DNA of 64,000 nucleotides from Glutamicibacter sp. JC586 (GCF_009805585.1 NZ_VHIN01000005.1:62001-126000); one strand, 5' to 3'; shown: positions 25,962 through 35,462, counted from the first letter of the stretch. Numbers and translations are program-made. Notes: generated by a model from the letters alone, not told the origin.

Positions 25962-27977
25962 ATGAGCGAGAACCGCATCAACGTCACTGCCCTAGCTGAA
26001 CAGCTCCTCGGCCCCTACGCAGAAGTGCGTAAAGCTTCGCGCGCACGCGCCGCCCGTCCAGAGTTGCAGCGCGACCCATCACTGGCGATGGACGCACACC
26101 GCGAGCGAGTCTTGGGTCAGCTCAGCCTGCTGGTTGAAGAAGAAGCAGTCCAGCGCGCCTTCCCCAAGAAGTTTGGTGGATACGACGATCACGGTGGATC
26201 CATCGCATCGTTCGAAGAACTCGTTGCGGCCGACCCCTCCTTGCAGATTAAAGCCGGTGTTCAGTGGGGTCTCTTTGCGGGCGCTATCCTTCACCTAGGT
26301 ACCGAAGAACACCATGAGAAATGGCTTCCAGAGGCACTGAATTTGCAGACCCCCGGTGCCTTTGCCATGACTGAAATCGGCCATGGTTCCGACGTTGCCG
26401 CCGTGGCCACCACCGCGACCTACGATGAAGAAACCGATGAATTTATCATCCACACTCCTTTCAAGGCGGCTTGGAAAGAGTTCCTCGGAAATGCTGCCCT
26501 GCACGGGAAGGCAGCTACCGTCTTTGCGCAGCTGATTACCAAGGGTGTCAACCACGGCGTTCACTGCTTCTATGTTCCAATTCGTGACGAACAGGGCAAC
26601 TTCTACGAAGGCATCGGCGGTGAAGACGACGGATTGAAAGGTGGTTTGAACGGCATCGATAACGGACGCCTGCACTTCACCAATGTCCGCGTGCCACGCA
26701 CCAACCTGCTCAACCGCTATGGAAACGTGGATGAGAATGGTGAGTACTCCTCCCCTATTGCTTCTTCCGGCCGTCGTTTCTTCACGATGCTCGGCACCCT
26801 TGTCCAGGGGCGCGTTTCTTTGGATGGCGCAGCCACCAGCGCATCAAAGATTGGACTGCAGATCGCAGTCACCTACGGAAACCAACGCCGCCAATTCAAT
26901 TCCACCTCGGACATTGAAGAAACCACCTTGTTGGATTACCAGCGTCATCAGCGACGACTGATCACGCGCATTGCCCGCACCTATGCGTCCTCTTTCGCCC
27001 ATGACGGCCTACTGGATAAATTTGACGCGGTCTTCTCCGGACGCGCCGACAGTGACGATGATCGTCAGGATCTCGAAACCCTTGCCGCGGCATTGAAGCC
27101 ATTGAGCACGTGGGATGCCTTGGACACACTTCAAGAAACTCGTGAAGCCTGCGGCGGCTCCGGGTTCATCGCTAAGAACCGCTTCACTCAGCTCTACCAG
27201 GACCTTGATGTTTATGTGACATTTGAAGGCGACAATAACGTCCTACTTCAGTTGGTCGGCAAGCGTTTGCTCACCGACTATGCCTCCGAATTCCGCAAAC
27301 TTGATAACGGCGCTATGGCCCTATTTGCCGCCAAGCAGGTCGGCAACACTGCATTGAACCGCTCGGGTCTTCGCGGAGTCGGCCAAGCGTTCGCTGACAT
27401 TTCAGATGAACGCAAGAGCGCCAACTTCTTCAAAGATGTCGAGAACCAGCGCGCCCTTCTCACCGGACGTATTAAGGCCAAGGTTGCCGAAGTGGCCAAC
27501 GCCCTTCGAAGCGCAGGAAAGGACAAGGCCAAGGGAGCCGCAGCGTTCAACGAAAATCAGGACCTGTTGATCTCTGCCGCTCGCGACCACGGTCAGCTCT
27601 TACGCTGGGAAGCATTCACCGCAGCTCTGGAGAAGATCGATGACCCTACAACCCACGAAGTACTCACTTGGTTGCGGGATGTCTTCACCTTGAGCCTGAT
27701 CGAGGAGGACCTGGGCTGGTACCTCGGCAACGGATTCCTCTCGATGCAACGTGCACGCACACTACCGGGCTACATTAACCGCTTGTTGGCCCGTTTGCGT
27801 CCACACGCGCAGGATTTGGTGGATGCTTTCGGGTACACCCAGGATCACCTGCGCGCGGATATCTCATCCGGTGGAGAGTCTGAGCGACAGGACGAGGCGA
27901 TGGCATATTTCAGAACCCTGCGCGCCAGCGACAACGCACCGATCAGTGAGAAGTCGCTAAAGAAGTCTTCGGTCTAA
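25962..27977 (+). CDS. Long acyl-CoA dehydrogenase (FadE5-like)
   Basis: 671 residues, clearly longer than the usual 380-400, because of a C-terminal helical extension as in FadE5 and ACX-like enzymes. FAD-domain marks: AFAMTEIGHGSDVAA, then TPFKAAWKEFLGNAA; C-terminal motif ACGGSGFIAKNRF with the following DLDVYVTFEGDNNVLLQ, where the Glu of TFEGDN is the likely catalytic base. The ATG at 25962 is chosen for GAAAGG seven bases upstream; the frame is open further upstream. It lies with TetR opposite the thiolase-FabG4-MaoC operon, completing an alpha,beta-oxidation set. A terminator follows. Confidence 0.9.
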   Translation: MSENRINVTALAEQLLGPYAEVRKASRARAARPELQRDPSLAMDAHRERVLGQLSLLVEEEAVQRAFPKKFGGYDDHGGSIASFEELVAADPSLQIKAGVQWGLFAGAILHLGTEEHHEKWLPEALNLQTPGAFAMTEIGHGSDVAAVATTATYDEETDEFIIHTPFKAAWKEFLGNAALHGKAATVFAQLITKGVNHGVHCFYVPIRDEQGNFYEGIGGEDDGLKGGLNGIDNGRLHFTNVRVPRTNLLNRYGNVDENGEYSSPIASSGRRFFTMLGTLVQGRVSLDGAATSASKIGLQIAVTYGNQRRQFNSTSDIEETTLLDYQRHQRRLITRIARTYASSFAHDGLLDKFDAVFSGRADSDDDRQDLETLAAALKPLSTWDALDTLQETREACGGSGFIAKNRFTQLYQDLDVYVTFEGDNNVLLQLVGKRLLTDYASEFRKLDNGAMALFAAKQVGNTALNRSGLRGVGQAFADISDERKSANFFKDVENQRALLTGRIKAKVAEVANALRSAGKDKAKGAAAFNENQDLLISAARDHGQLLRWEAFTAALEKIDDPTTHEVLTWLRDVFTLSLIEEDLGWYLGNGFLSMQRARTLPGYINRLLARLRPHAQDLVDAFGYTQDHLRADISSGGESERQDEAMAYFRTLRASDNAPISEKSLKKSSV

Positions 27978-27998
27978 TAGCAAAAGTCAGCACTGCAG

Positions 27999-28042
27999 TA
28001 AGGTGCCCACATTCATTTTGAATGCGGGCACCTTACTCTTTA
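27999..28042 (+). terminator. Terminator after the long acyl-CoA dehydrogenase gene
   Basis: Exact 11-bp arms 27999-28009 and 28027-28037, with extra pairing towards an AT-rich loop, followed by TCTTTAATT. Confidence 0.85.
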
Positions 28043-28054
28043 ATTGTGCTCAAT

Positions 28055-28498
28055 TCACGAAAGGCGTTGAGCTAGGGCGACGATCAGGCCTTCGGGTCCT
28101 CTGATATAGGCCATCTTCCACTCACCTACGTACTCGCCTATACCGCCGATCAACTCAAATCCTTGTTCCCCTAACTCAGCGACGGTGGCCACAATATCGT
28201 CGACTTCGAAGGCAAGTGACCGCAACCCTAGCTCGTTAGCCATAGCGTTCGGTTGACCAGGACCATGTTCGGGTTTCTCGAAGCTAGAGAGCTCAATACC
28301 TACTTCGCAGTCAGGCGCTTTAAGCATCACAATATTCGTTCGTGAGTTGGGAACTCCACTAACGGTTTCAAGAAAGTCGCCTTCCAACCCATCAGCTCTC
28401 CCTTCAACACGTAGTCCCAAGCTGACAAAGAATCTCGCGACTTCCTCGATGTCAGCCACGGTAATACCAACATGATCAAATCTCAGAATGCGTGCCAC
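28055..28498 (-). CDS. VOC family (glyoxalase-fold) protein
   Basis: 147 residues from the GTG at 28498, which has GAAAGG nine bases upstream; the frame extends further but without support. Two betaalphabetabetabeta modules: FDHVGITVADIEEVARFF opens the first, and LRSLAFEVDDIVATVAELG the second; RGPEGLIVALAQ closes it. Metal ligands His (FDHVG) and Glu (VGIELSS) are present, the latter near residue 75. It resembles methylmalonyl-CoA epimerase or lactoylglutathione-lyase relatives, but the substrate is open. It follows the DapA-fold lyase gene by 65 bp on the same strand. Confidence 0.82.
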   Translation of the reverse strand: MARILRFDHVGITVADIEEVARFFVSLGLRVEGRADGLEGDFLETVSGVPNSRTNIVMLKAPDCEVGIELSSFEKPEHGPGQPNAMANELGLRSLAFEVDDIVATVAELGEQGFELIGGIGEYVGEWKMAYIRGPEGLIVALAQRLS

Positions 28499-28563
28499 AA
28501 GAATTAACCTTTCATCGCCCTGACAGCTGGACACAATCAATAGCGTCAACTCTAGAGACGATA

Positions 28564-29463
28564 CTAAGAAACGAAAAGCTCCTGTAGTACTTGTGCAACT
28601 CGAACTCGCTGGGAACTCTCCAGACCTTGAAGTGGCCGAGGTAGGCAGTCACGCTCCACGAGACCAAGCTGTTCAGCAATGGCGGCGGTCACCCGAAGGC
28701 TGCCACCTAGCTCAGCAAACAGCTCCCAAAGCGGATTTAGCTGATCCGAGCGTTTGGTGGCCTGTTGAAAATCCTGTTCTTGTGTCGCCCTGGTGATCTC
28801 CAGCGCTGGTTCGGGAAGTGTTCCACCGATTACGCTGTACCACGCATCGCAGCCCGCAATAAGTCCGGCAGCGCCGAACGCATCACCCGAGACTCCAATG
28901 CTGACGTGTTCCGGAATGACCTTACGAATTGCATCAATATGGGCCTTCGCCGCTACGTTTCCGGAGGGAACACCCGGAATCTTAATGGAAGCGATTCCCG
29001 GAAGCGCTGCAATACGCTCGTAGAGCTCGACACTGAACGTGAAGTGCGTTGTCCCCGGATTGTCATAAACAACGATCGGCAGCTCGCTATGGTTCGTCAC
29101 GGCACGAAATAGTTCGAACACCTCTTCATCATTCATTTTTTGATAGCCGACAGGTGCAACCAGAATCCCCGCTGCACCAGCAGCCCTGGCGTCATCGATA
29201 TTTTCCAGGACGTGTGCTGTGCGCATCGCGCCGACGCCAACTAGTACTGGAATGCCACCGGCATGCTCCACCGCTAGGTGCGCCACACGGGCCCGTTCAG
29301 TACGACTCAAGTACATATAAGAGCCAGTAGATCCTAGGGCCGTCAGTGAATCAACACCCGCTTTTGCCAGTCTCAGTATCAGATTGCTAAACGACTGTTC
29401 GTCCACGCAGTCGTTTTTCATTGGGGTCAGTGGGAACGCGCTCAAGCCGGTAAACAGTTTCAA
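28564..29463 (-). CDS. Dihydrodipicolinate synthase-fold lyase, not DapA proper
   Basis: 299-residue TIM-barrel Schiff-base aldolase. The lysine is in IASIKIPGVPSG near residue 166 and the Tyr in PIVVYDNPG near residue 135. In true DapA a conserved Arg follows the NVPSRT stretch and binds the substrate carboxylate; here the motif reads YDNPGTTHF, so the Arg is absent. The GTTGE motif is changed to LGSTGSYMY. Another 2-keto acid aldolase or dehydratase role is more likely. The start is TTG at 29463 with GGAG five bases upstream. Middle gene of an exporter-lyase-VOC series. Confidence 0.84.
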   Translation of the reverse strand: MKLFTGLSAFPLTPMKNDCVDEQSFSNLILRLAKAGVDSLTALGSTGSYMYLSRTERARVAHLAVEHAGGIPVLVGVGAMRTAHVLENIDDARAAGAAGILVAPVGYQKMNDEEVFELFRAVTNHSELPIVVYDNPGTTHFTFSVELYERIAALPGIASIKIPGVPSGNVAAKAHIDAIRKVIPEHVSIGVSGDAFGAAGLIAGCDAWYSVIGGTLPEPALEITRATQEQDFQQATKRSDQLNPLWELFAELGGSLRVTAAIAEQLGLVERDCLPRPLQGLESSQRVRVAQVLQELFVS

Positions 29464-29520
29464 TGCGACTCCAATATTTCTCAGTAGATTTCAATAGACA
29501 GACTAGTGGCGATGACGTGC

Positions 29521-30477
29521 CTAACGGTCCACGGCTAGAACTTCAGGAACCGTGGAGTCAACGTTTCTCGTGCGCACGGCCAACAGTGCACACGCAATCA
29601 CCGCCAGGCCTCCAACGACGGTACTCCAACCGAGGTGTTCCCCCAGCAATATCGAAGCCCATCCCAAAGTCAAGACTGGTTGAGCCAATTGAACCTGGCT
29701 GACTAGTGACATCGGCCCCAGTCCAAGCCCGCGGTACCAGGCGATAAAACCCAGAAACATGCTCACGACACCAAGGTAGGCAAAGCTTACCCAGCCAGAA
29801 AAGCTAGCTGACGGTACGCCATGACTCAAACTAAGCGCGGTCAATGAAGCCATGACGGGCGAGGCGAGAACCAATGCCCACGAAATTGTTTGCCACGCAC
29901 CAAGTTCTCTGGCAAGTAGCCCGCCCTCTGCATAACCCATGGAGCAGACTACCACCGCAATAAAAAGCAAAAAGTCCGCGCCATGTAGGCCGGCTACGCC
30001 ACCACCATTAATTGCAGCGAATAAGACTGCGACGAGGGCCCCGAGGCCAGCGGCTAGCCAGAATGCCGTTCTTGGTCGCTCTTTGGTTCGAAGTGCCGAA
30101 GCGACTGCGGTGGCAGCTGGAAGGAGCGCAATAACCACCGCACCATGACTCGCCGGAACGGACGTCATAGCAAACGACGTCAATAGGGGGAAACCGGCGA
30201 CTACTCCAATAGCAACCACGCCGAGCCGGATACACTGCCTCATACTTGGGCGTTTCTGCCCTGTGATCCAGAGCGACACTGCCGCTAAGAGCGCCGCGAT
30301 GACGGCGCGACCAGACCCCACGAATAGCGGATCCATTCCGCCACCTGACACTGCAATGCGCGTCAACGGGACAGTTAGCGAAAAAGCGCCAACTCCAAGC
30401 AAACCCCAGACTAGACCAGGTGCGGCAGTAAGTAGCGCTTGGGACTTCTCTTGAGTAGCGGTACTATTGTGCTTCAT
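29521..30477 (-). CDS. DMT superfamily transporter (EamA family)
   Basis: 318 residues, ten predicted membrane segments in two EamA repeats (about 20-150 and 165-300). Start of first repeat: APGLVWGLLGVGAFSLTVPL. Proline at GFIAWYRGLGLG and LLGEHLGWSTVVGGLAVI are family features. Members export amino acids, purines or other small metabolites. The ATG overlaps, by two bases on the opposite strand, the start codon of a MocR regulator gene, so the promoters of each must lie in or next to the other gene. The DapA-fold lyase and VOC genes follow. Confidence 0.88.
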   Translation of the reverse strand: MKHNSTATQEKSQALLTAAPGLVWGLLGVGAFSLTVPLTRIAVSGGGMDPLFVGSGRAVIAALLAAVSLWITGQKRPSMRQCIRLGVVAIGVVAGFPLLTSFAMTSVPASHGAVVIALLPAATAVASALRTKERPRTAFWLAAGLGALVAVLFAAINGGGVAGLHGADFLLFIAVVVCSMGYAEGGLLARELGAWQTISWALVLASPVMASLTALSLSHGVPSASFSGWVSFAYLGVVSMFLGFIAWYRGLGLGPMSLVSQVQLAQPVLTLGWASILLGEHLGWSTVVGGLAVIACALLAVRTRNVDSTVPEVLAVDR

Positions 30478-31888
30478 GTTTAACAGTAGCAGTGACCGAC
30501 TGGTTACGAAACTACGTGAATGGATTTCGTCAGCCCCTGCAGGGGCTCAACTTCCATCAACACGAGAATTGGTAGCAGAGTACGAGATCAGTCCTGTGAC
30601 AGTTCAAAAGGCGCTTCGAACCCTCATTTCTCAGGGCCTGGTTGAATCCCGCCCAGGAATCGGGACATTTGTGCGCTCCGTGCCGGTCACCCGCCCGAAC
30701 GACTACGCGTGGCAGACCGCTGCGTTAGGCACTCCCCGTAACCATCTACCGCAAGTTCATCCGACTCAGCGGGCTTTCCCCAATGACGTGATCGCCCTCC
30801 ATTCTGGTTACCCTGACCACGAATTACTGCCCCAAAGACTAGTAAAGTCGGCATTCGCACGCATAGCCCGAACTGAGTCAGTTCTCCAGCGCACCGAGGC
30901 AGCCGGACTGCCGGAACTGCAAGCGTGGTTCGCCTCTGAGCTCAACGAACATTTGATGCCTGGCCTAGGCGCACCCACGGCCCGTGACGTTGTGATCTTG
31001 CCTGGAAGCCAGAGTGGCCTAGGGTCGATTTTCCGCGCCTTGGTCGGCGAGGGAGAACCCATGCTCATAGAGTCGCCCACCTACTGGGGCGCGATCATGG
31101 CAGCGTCACAAGTCGGCGTGACTTTGATACCTGTGCCGGCTGGGCCTCATGGACCAGACACCGAAGAACTTGATCGTGCTTTTGAGCGCACGGGGGCACG
31201 AGCGTTCTACGCCCACCCCAATTTTGCAAACCCCACCGGCGCACAGTGGCCAGCAACCGTGGCAGAACGTGTTTTAGAGATCGTCAAAGCACGCGGCGCG
31301 TTTTTGATCGAAGACGATTGGGCCAAAGATTTTGGGATCAGCACGGAATCATCCCCGCTAGCCGCACGTGATGACACCGGGCACGTGGTTTATCTGCGCT
31401 CCCTGACTAAGAGCGTTTCCCCTGCAGTTCGAGTAGCAGGACTCATTGCGCGTGGGCCAGCACGTGATCGTATTTTGGCCGACAACCAAGCCCAGTCGAT
31501 GTACGTCAGCGGCCCGTTACAAGCAGTCGCGTTAGACGTAGTTACCCAGCCAGGTTGGGGAACGCACCTTCGCTCTTTACGTACGCAGTTGGCTAATCGA
31601 CGAGATCAGTTGATTGGCGCCCTTGATCGACATGTTCCTCAAGCCCATTTACAGTCAGTCCCGTCTGGCGGTTTAAATCTCTGGGTTCAGCTACCCGATG
31701 GGACCAACCTGCGACAACTAGAACGAGACTGCGAATCTCGTAGGCTGGCGATCGCCGCTGGGGCAAGCTGGTTCCCGGCAGAAGAATCTGGTCAATTTTT
31801 GCGCCTGAACTATTCCGGGCCGAATCCTGGCGCCTTTGACGAAGGTGCCAGAATTCTCGGTGAGGCCCTCAATATCCAGTGGGGTTAG
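30476..31888 (+). CDS. MocR-type regulator (GntR helix-turn-helix plus aminotransferase domain)
   Basis: 470 residues. N-terminal winged helix about 5-68: LREWISSAPAGAQLPSTREL and ISPVTVQKALRTL. Residues 110-470 are a fold type I aminotransferase domain with PLP lysine in LRSLTKSVSPAVR, Asp in FLIEDDWAKDF and NFANPTG. MocR proteins use PLP or an amino acid adduct as effector and usually control the adjacent gene. The ATG at 30476 gives a protein starting just before the HTH; TTG at 30467 is the alternative. Divergent from and overlapping the EamA gene start. The stop overlaps the convergent next gene by 4 bp. Confidence 0.92.
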   Translation: MFNSSSDRLVTKLREWISSAPAGAQLPSTRELVAEYEISPVTVQKALRTLISQGLVESRPGIGTFVRSVPVTRPNDYAWQTAALGTPRNHLPQVHPTQRAFPNDVIALHSGYPDHELLPQRLVKSAFARIARTESVLQRTEAAGLPELQAWFASELNEHLMPGLGAPTARDVVILPGSQSGLGSIFRALVGEGEPMLIESPTYWGAIMAASQVGVTLIPVPAGPHGPDTEELDRAFERTGARAFYAHPNFANPTGAQWPATVAERVLEIVKARGAFLIEDDWAKDFGISTESSPLAARDDTGHVVYLRSLTKSVSPAVRVAGLIARGPARDRILADNQAQSMYVSGPLQAVALDVVTQPGWGTHLRSLRTQLANRRDQLIGALDRHVPQAHLQSVPSGGLNLWVQLPDGTNLRQLERDCESRRLAIAAGASWFPAEESGQFLRLNYSGPNPGAFDEGARILGEALNIQWG

Positions 31889-32448
31889 GCCAAACCATCA
31901 ACTTCGACCAAACCACGACGAGTTGGCACAGGCGCAACATGGTTGCCACCGGTGGCCACACACTGCACGGACAGTAAACGCGGAGCCTTGCCATCGGTAG
32001 TTTTCAAGATCCATGGGCCAACCATCAGGTAGTCATGATCGTTTTGCGCTTCGGTCACCACACCGGTGACTACAAAGTCGCCGTAGGGGCTCTGCGCAAA
32101 GGAAGCAACGACGAGGTCACCGTGGTTCAACTCAGATACCTCGATTTTTTCAGGCGAAAATTCGCCATCAAAGGTAGCGGGGAAGGCGCGGACGTCTTTA
32201 TCGGGTTGGCGCTGCATTACCTCAGCACCATCAACATCCTTCGCCTTTTTCTTTGCCGCCGCCGCATTAAGCCCTCCGACCATCACATCGTCAAGAACCG
32301 TGGCGTGGGCTGCACCGGTGATCAAAAAATTGCCGAAACGAGCGGTCTTATAGAGCACCGAGATCACATCGCCGACTTCTACTTCACCAAACGCGGCTTT
32401 CATGCCGGCTACATCTCGCTTGGAAGGGCCTTTGATGAAGGTGTCCAC
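31885..32448 (-). CDS. Unrecognised protein with a duplicated module
   Basis: 187 residues; I do not recognise a family. Two related segments are visible: about residues 20-58 (VGDVISVLYKTARFGNFLITG, later DDVMVGG) and about 105-148 (HGDLVVASFAQSPYGDFVVTG, later HDYLMVG). Both share the pattern GD-hydrophobic, then G-x-F-hydrophobic-hydrophobic-TG, then D-x-hydrophobic-MVG, suggesting two small beta-barrel-like units. There is no signal peptide, membrane segment or cysteine pair. The gene converges on and overlaps the MocR gene stop by 4 bp. The linker between the modules is rich in Lys and Asp. Confidence 0.72.
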   Translation of the reverse strand: MDTFIKGPSKRDVAGMKAAFGEVEVGDVISVLYKTARFGNFLITGAAHATVLDDVMVGGLNAAAAKKKAKDVDGAEVMQRQPDKDVRAFPATFDGEFSPEKIEVSELNHGDLVVASFAQSPYGDFVVTGVVTEAQNDHDYLMVGPWILKTTDGKAPRLLSVQCVATGGNHVAPVPTRRGLVEVDGLA

Positions 32449-32813
32449 TGATTTACTCCGATCGTGCAGGGATAAGTTGCTGAACTTAAGCGTAGGTCAG
32501 TTCTTGATTTGCACGAAACACGAGTGCAAGCAGCTGAGCTAGCCGCACATCTCTTCATCAAACCCGACGGCATTACTTGCCTGATGAGTTATTACGGTAC
32601 CAATCCACTACCCCGAAACTTCAAGGTCAATGTCAATGTCAACATCAAGGGTCTGTTGGATTTAGGCCAAGATTACCGAACCTCCCGATCATCGATTTTG
32701 ACCAGTTCCGCGGGAGTCGAGTTGTACCGGCCAAGCGCTCTTTCAACCTTGGGGGTCAGATGAATTAGTAGTCGCACCTAGGTCTCAAACATTCGTTTCA
32801 CAGCTAAGCTGTA
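32449..32813. other. Intergenic region upstream of pepN
   Basis: 365 bp between two divergent genes. I see no RNA gene, strong hairpin or convincing small gene. An 84-codon frame on the plus strand lacks a ribosome site and gives unlikely composition. A short imperfect iteration (GTCAATGTCAATGTCAACATCAA, in part) lies near 32629-32647. The region presumably carries promoters for both flanking genes. Confidence 0.6.
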
Positions 32814-35462
32814 ATGGTGGACACTTTAGAACGCTATGCACCTAATGAAAACCTGCGACGCGACGAGGCGGCTTGGCGCGCTGAAAACATCACGTGGCAC
32901 TTCGCCGAAGTACAACTGGATCTAAGCAACGCCAGCGACATTTCAGCTACCAGTTTCACCTCGGTCACCACGCTGAATTTCTCCTCCAAACGAGCCGATA
33001 CTTTCATTGACTTCATTCACGAGTCCGTGGAAGAAGTTTTGGTCAACGGAACACCAATTGATCTGTCTAACGCAGTACTCGATGCCAGAATCTACCTGGA
33101 TAATTTGCGCGTTGATGTGCCCAATACCGTAAAAATTACCGGGCAGGCACTGTACTCACGCTCGGGCGAAGGACTTCACCGATTTGTTGATCCTCAAGAC
33201 GGCGAGACTTACCTCTACACCCAGTTCGAACCTTCAGAAGCACGTCGAGTCTTCGCCTGCTTCGAACAACCAGATCTGAAAACTAGCTTCCGTTTTACCC
33301 TCACAGGCCCAGCGGGCTGGCACCTAGCCAGCAACCAGCCAATCGTTGATGAAGCCCAAAACGAAGATGGCACCAAAACTGTCGCTTGCTCCCCCACTCC
33401 ACCAATTTCCAGCTATATCACCGCAGTTCTGGCCGGTCCCTACCATGTTGAGCGCGCCCAAAACGTGCAAACCTTGCCCGATGGTGAACAGCTGGTCATC
33501 GAGATGGCGGCCACCTGCCGCGCTTCTCTGGCCGAGCACTTTGATGGAGCACAGATTCTGGAACTCACCAGTCGTGGACTGGACTACTACCATGGGCTCT
33601 TTGACTACCCCTACCCATGGGGCAAATATGATTCGGCGTTCGTACCCGAATACAACTTGGGCGCCATGGAAAACCCTGGCCTGGTGACATTCACCGAAAG
33701 TTACGTCTTCACCTCGCGCGCAACCGAAGCCCAATATGAACAGCGTGGCAACACCATCATGCACGAAATGGCGCATATGTGGTTCGGCGACTTGGTCACC
33801 ATGAAATGGTGGGACGACCTCTGGCTCAAAGAATCGTTTGCTGACTACATCGGCACCTTGGCCAATGATCAGGCCACCGACTTCACCACCGCGTGGACTA
33901 CTTTCGCTGCCCGACGCAAGGCGTGGGCTTATGTGGCTGATCAGATGCCAACCACACACCCAATCGTGGCCGACATCCCCGATCTTCTAGCAGCCGATCA
34001 GAATTTTGATGGCATCACCTATGCCAAGGGTGCCAGTGTGCTCAAACAGCTCGCCGCCTTTGTTGGCGAAGAAGCTTTCCGCGATGCCGCACGCGCTTAC
34101 TTCCGCAAACACGCATACTCAAATACTTCGCTCGAAGATTTCCTACAGGCCTTGGAAACTGCCAGCGGACGCGATATGCGTGGATGGGCCGAGGCCTGGT
34201 TGAAGACTAGCGGCGTACCCAAACTGAAGATCAGCTATTCAACCGACGACAATGGCCTGATTGAAGCTGCCCAGCTAGATCAGTTTGGTACCGACCCGGT
34301 GACCGGCCAGAAAATCGTTCGCCCGCATGTTCTCAGCGTCGGCGCTTACGAACTCCGCGAAGGAAAACTAGTACGTACCGATTCGGTGCCGGTAGAACTA
34401 TCCGGAGCGTCGGTTGAACTTGAATTCCTTGTTGGTAGGACAGTTCCAGATCTGATGTTGCCCAACGATGACGACCAGACTTACGCCCTGATTGAATTTG
34501 ACGCAGCTTCACGGACTACCTTGCTCAATCACCTCTCAGGACTAACCGACTCCTTGCCGCGAGCCACTTGCTGGGCTTCGCTGTGGGACGCTGTACGCTC
34601 GGCGACCTTGGACGCACAAAGTTACGCAAGAGCGATTTTGGCGCATGCTCACACCGTTACCGATGCCGGCGTGTTCACCGTATTAACGAATCAACTGGTT
34701 GACTCCATTAGCAAGTACGTTGCTCCTGAAATGCGTGCAGAGCTACGCAACGAAGCCGTGAAGGTCTTGACTGGCTGGCTTGGCGTCTTCGAATCCGGTA
34801 GCGATCAACAGACCACCACTGCTCGGGCCTTAACTCGGCTCGCTCGATCGGGCGTTGCGAACGAGGTGATCGACGCGTTCTTAGGCGAGCAGCCTAACCG
34901 TCTTAACGTCACCGTTGATGAGCAGCTGCTATGGAACTCGTATATTGCGCTAGCCGCTTCCGGGCGTCTAGATGCTACAGCCGAAGCACAGATGCAGGCT
35001 GCAGCTCAAGCCAACCCAACGAGCATCGCTAACAATGCGCTTCGCACGGCCCTAGCCGCCCGACCAGATGCCCAGGTTAAGGAAAGCGCATTTGATACCG
35101 TTCTCATGGCCCGCGATGAGAGGTCATCATTATCCAACGATGCTCTTTCAGCCACAGCTCTAGGATTCTCGCTGGGTTCCGCTTCGCTGCTGGCTCCTTT
35201 TGAGACTCGATTCTGGGCAGCTATCCTGCCAGTATTCGAAACAATGAGCATGGAATTCTCCACCCGTGTCATCGAAGGCCTGTTCCCAGGACATCAGGAC
35301 TTGGACGGATCAGTTGAACAGAATCAAGCGTTGGTCTCCGCCACCAAATGGCTCGATGAAAATGACCAAGCTCCTAACGCATTAAAGCGAATCCTCCTGG
35401 AAGAACGCGCAGAGCTAGAACGTTCGTTGAACGCACAGGCATTCAGTCGAACCAGTCGCTAA
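32814..35462 (+). CDS. pepN: Aminopeptidase N (M1 family)
   Basis: Zinc aminopeptidase with broad specificity, cytoplasmic, 882 residues. N-terminal beta domain to about 195; catalytic domain with GAMENPG near residue 283, zinc motif HEMAHMWFGD near 319 and the third ligand Glu in LKESFADYIG eighteen residues on. The C-terminal ERAP1-like helical domain fills about 540-870. Length fits actinobacterial PepN (about 850). The start is ATG but no ribosome site is evident. A strong terminator separates it from the convergent lipoate ligase gene. Confidence 0.95.
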   Translation: MVDTLERYAPNENLRRDEAAWRAENITWHFAEVQLDLSNASDISATSFTSVTTLNFSSKRADTFIDFIHESVEEVLVNGTPIDLSNAVLDARIYLDNLRVDVPNTVKITGQALYSRSGEGLHRFVDPQDGETYLYTQFEPSEARRVFACFEQPDLKTSFRFTLTGPAGWHLASNQPIVDEAQNEDGTKTVACSPTPPISSYITAVLAGPYHVERAQNVQTLPDGEQLVIEMAATCRASLAEHFDGAQILELTSRGLDYYHGLFDYPYPWGKYDSAFVPEYNLGAMENPGLVTFTESYVFTSRATEAQYEQRGNTIMHEMAHMWFGDLVTMKWWDDLWLKESFADYIGTLANDQATDFTTAWTTFAARRKAWAYVADQMPTTHPIVADIPDLLAADQNFDGITYAKGASVLKQLAAFVGEEAFRDAARAYFRKHAYSNTSLEDFLQALETASGRDMRGWAEAWLKTSGVPKLKISYSTDDNGLIEAAQLDQFGTDPVTGQKIVRPHVLSVGAYELREGKLVRTDSVPVELSGASVELEFLVGRTVPDLMLPNDDDQTYALIEFDAASRTTLLNHLSGLTDSLPRATCWASLWDAVRSATLDAQSYARAILAHAHTVTDAGVFTVLTNQLVDSISKYVAPEMRAELRNEAVKVLTGWLGVFESGSDQQTTTARALTRLARSGVANEVIDAFLGEQPNRLNVTVDEQLLWNSYIALAASGRLDATAEAQMQAAAQANPTSIANNALRTALAARPDAQVKESAFDTVLMARDERSSLSNDALSATALGFSLGSASLLAPFETRFWAAILPVFETMSMEFSTRVIEGLFPGHQDLDGSVEQNQALVSATKWLDENDQAPNALKRILLEERAELERSLNAQAFSRTSR

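Noticed and set aside
32509-32763. 84-codon frame upstream of pepN
   Set aside because: TTG start, no ribosome site, odd composition and no recognisable motif.
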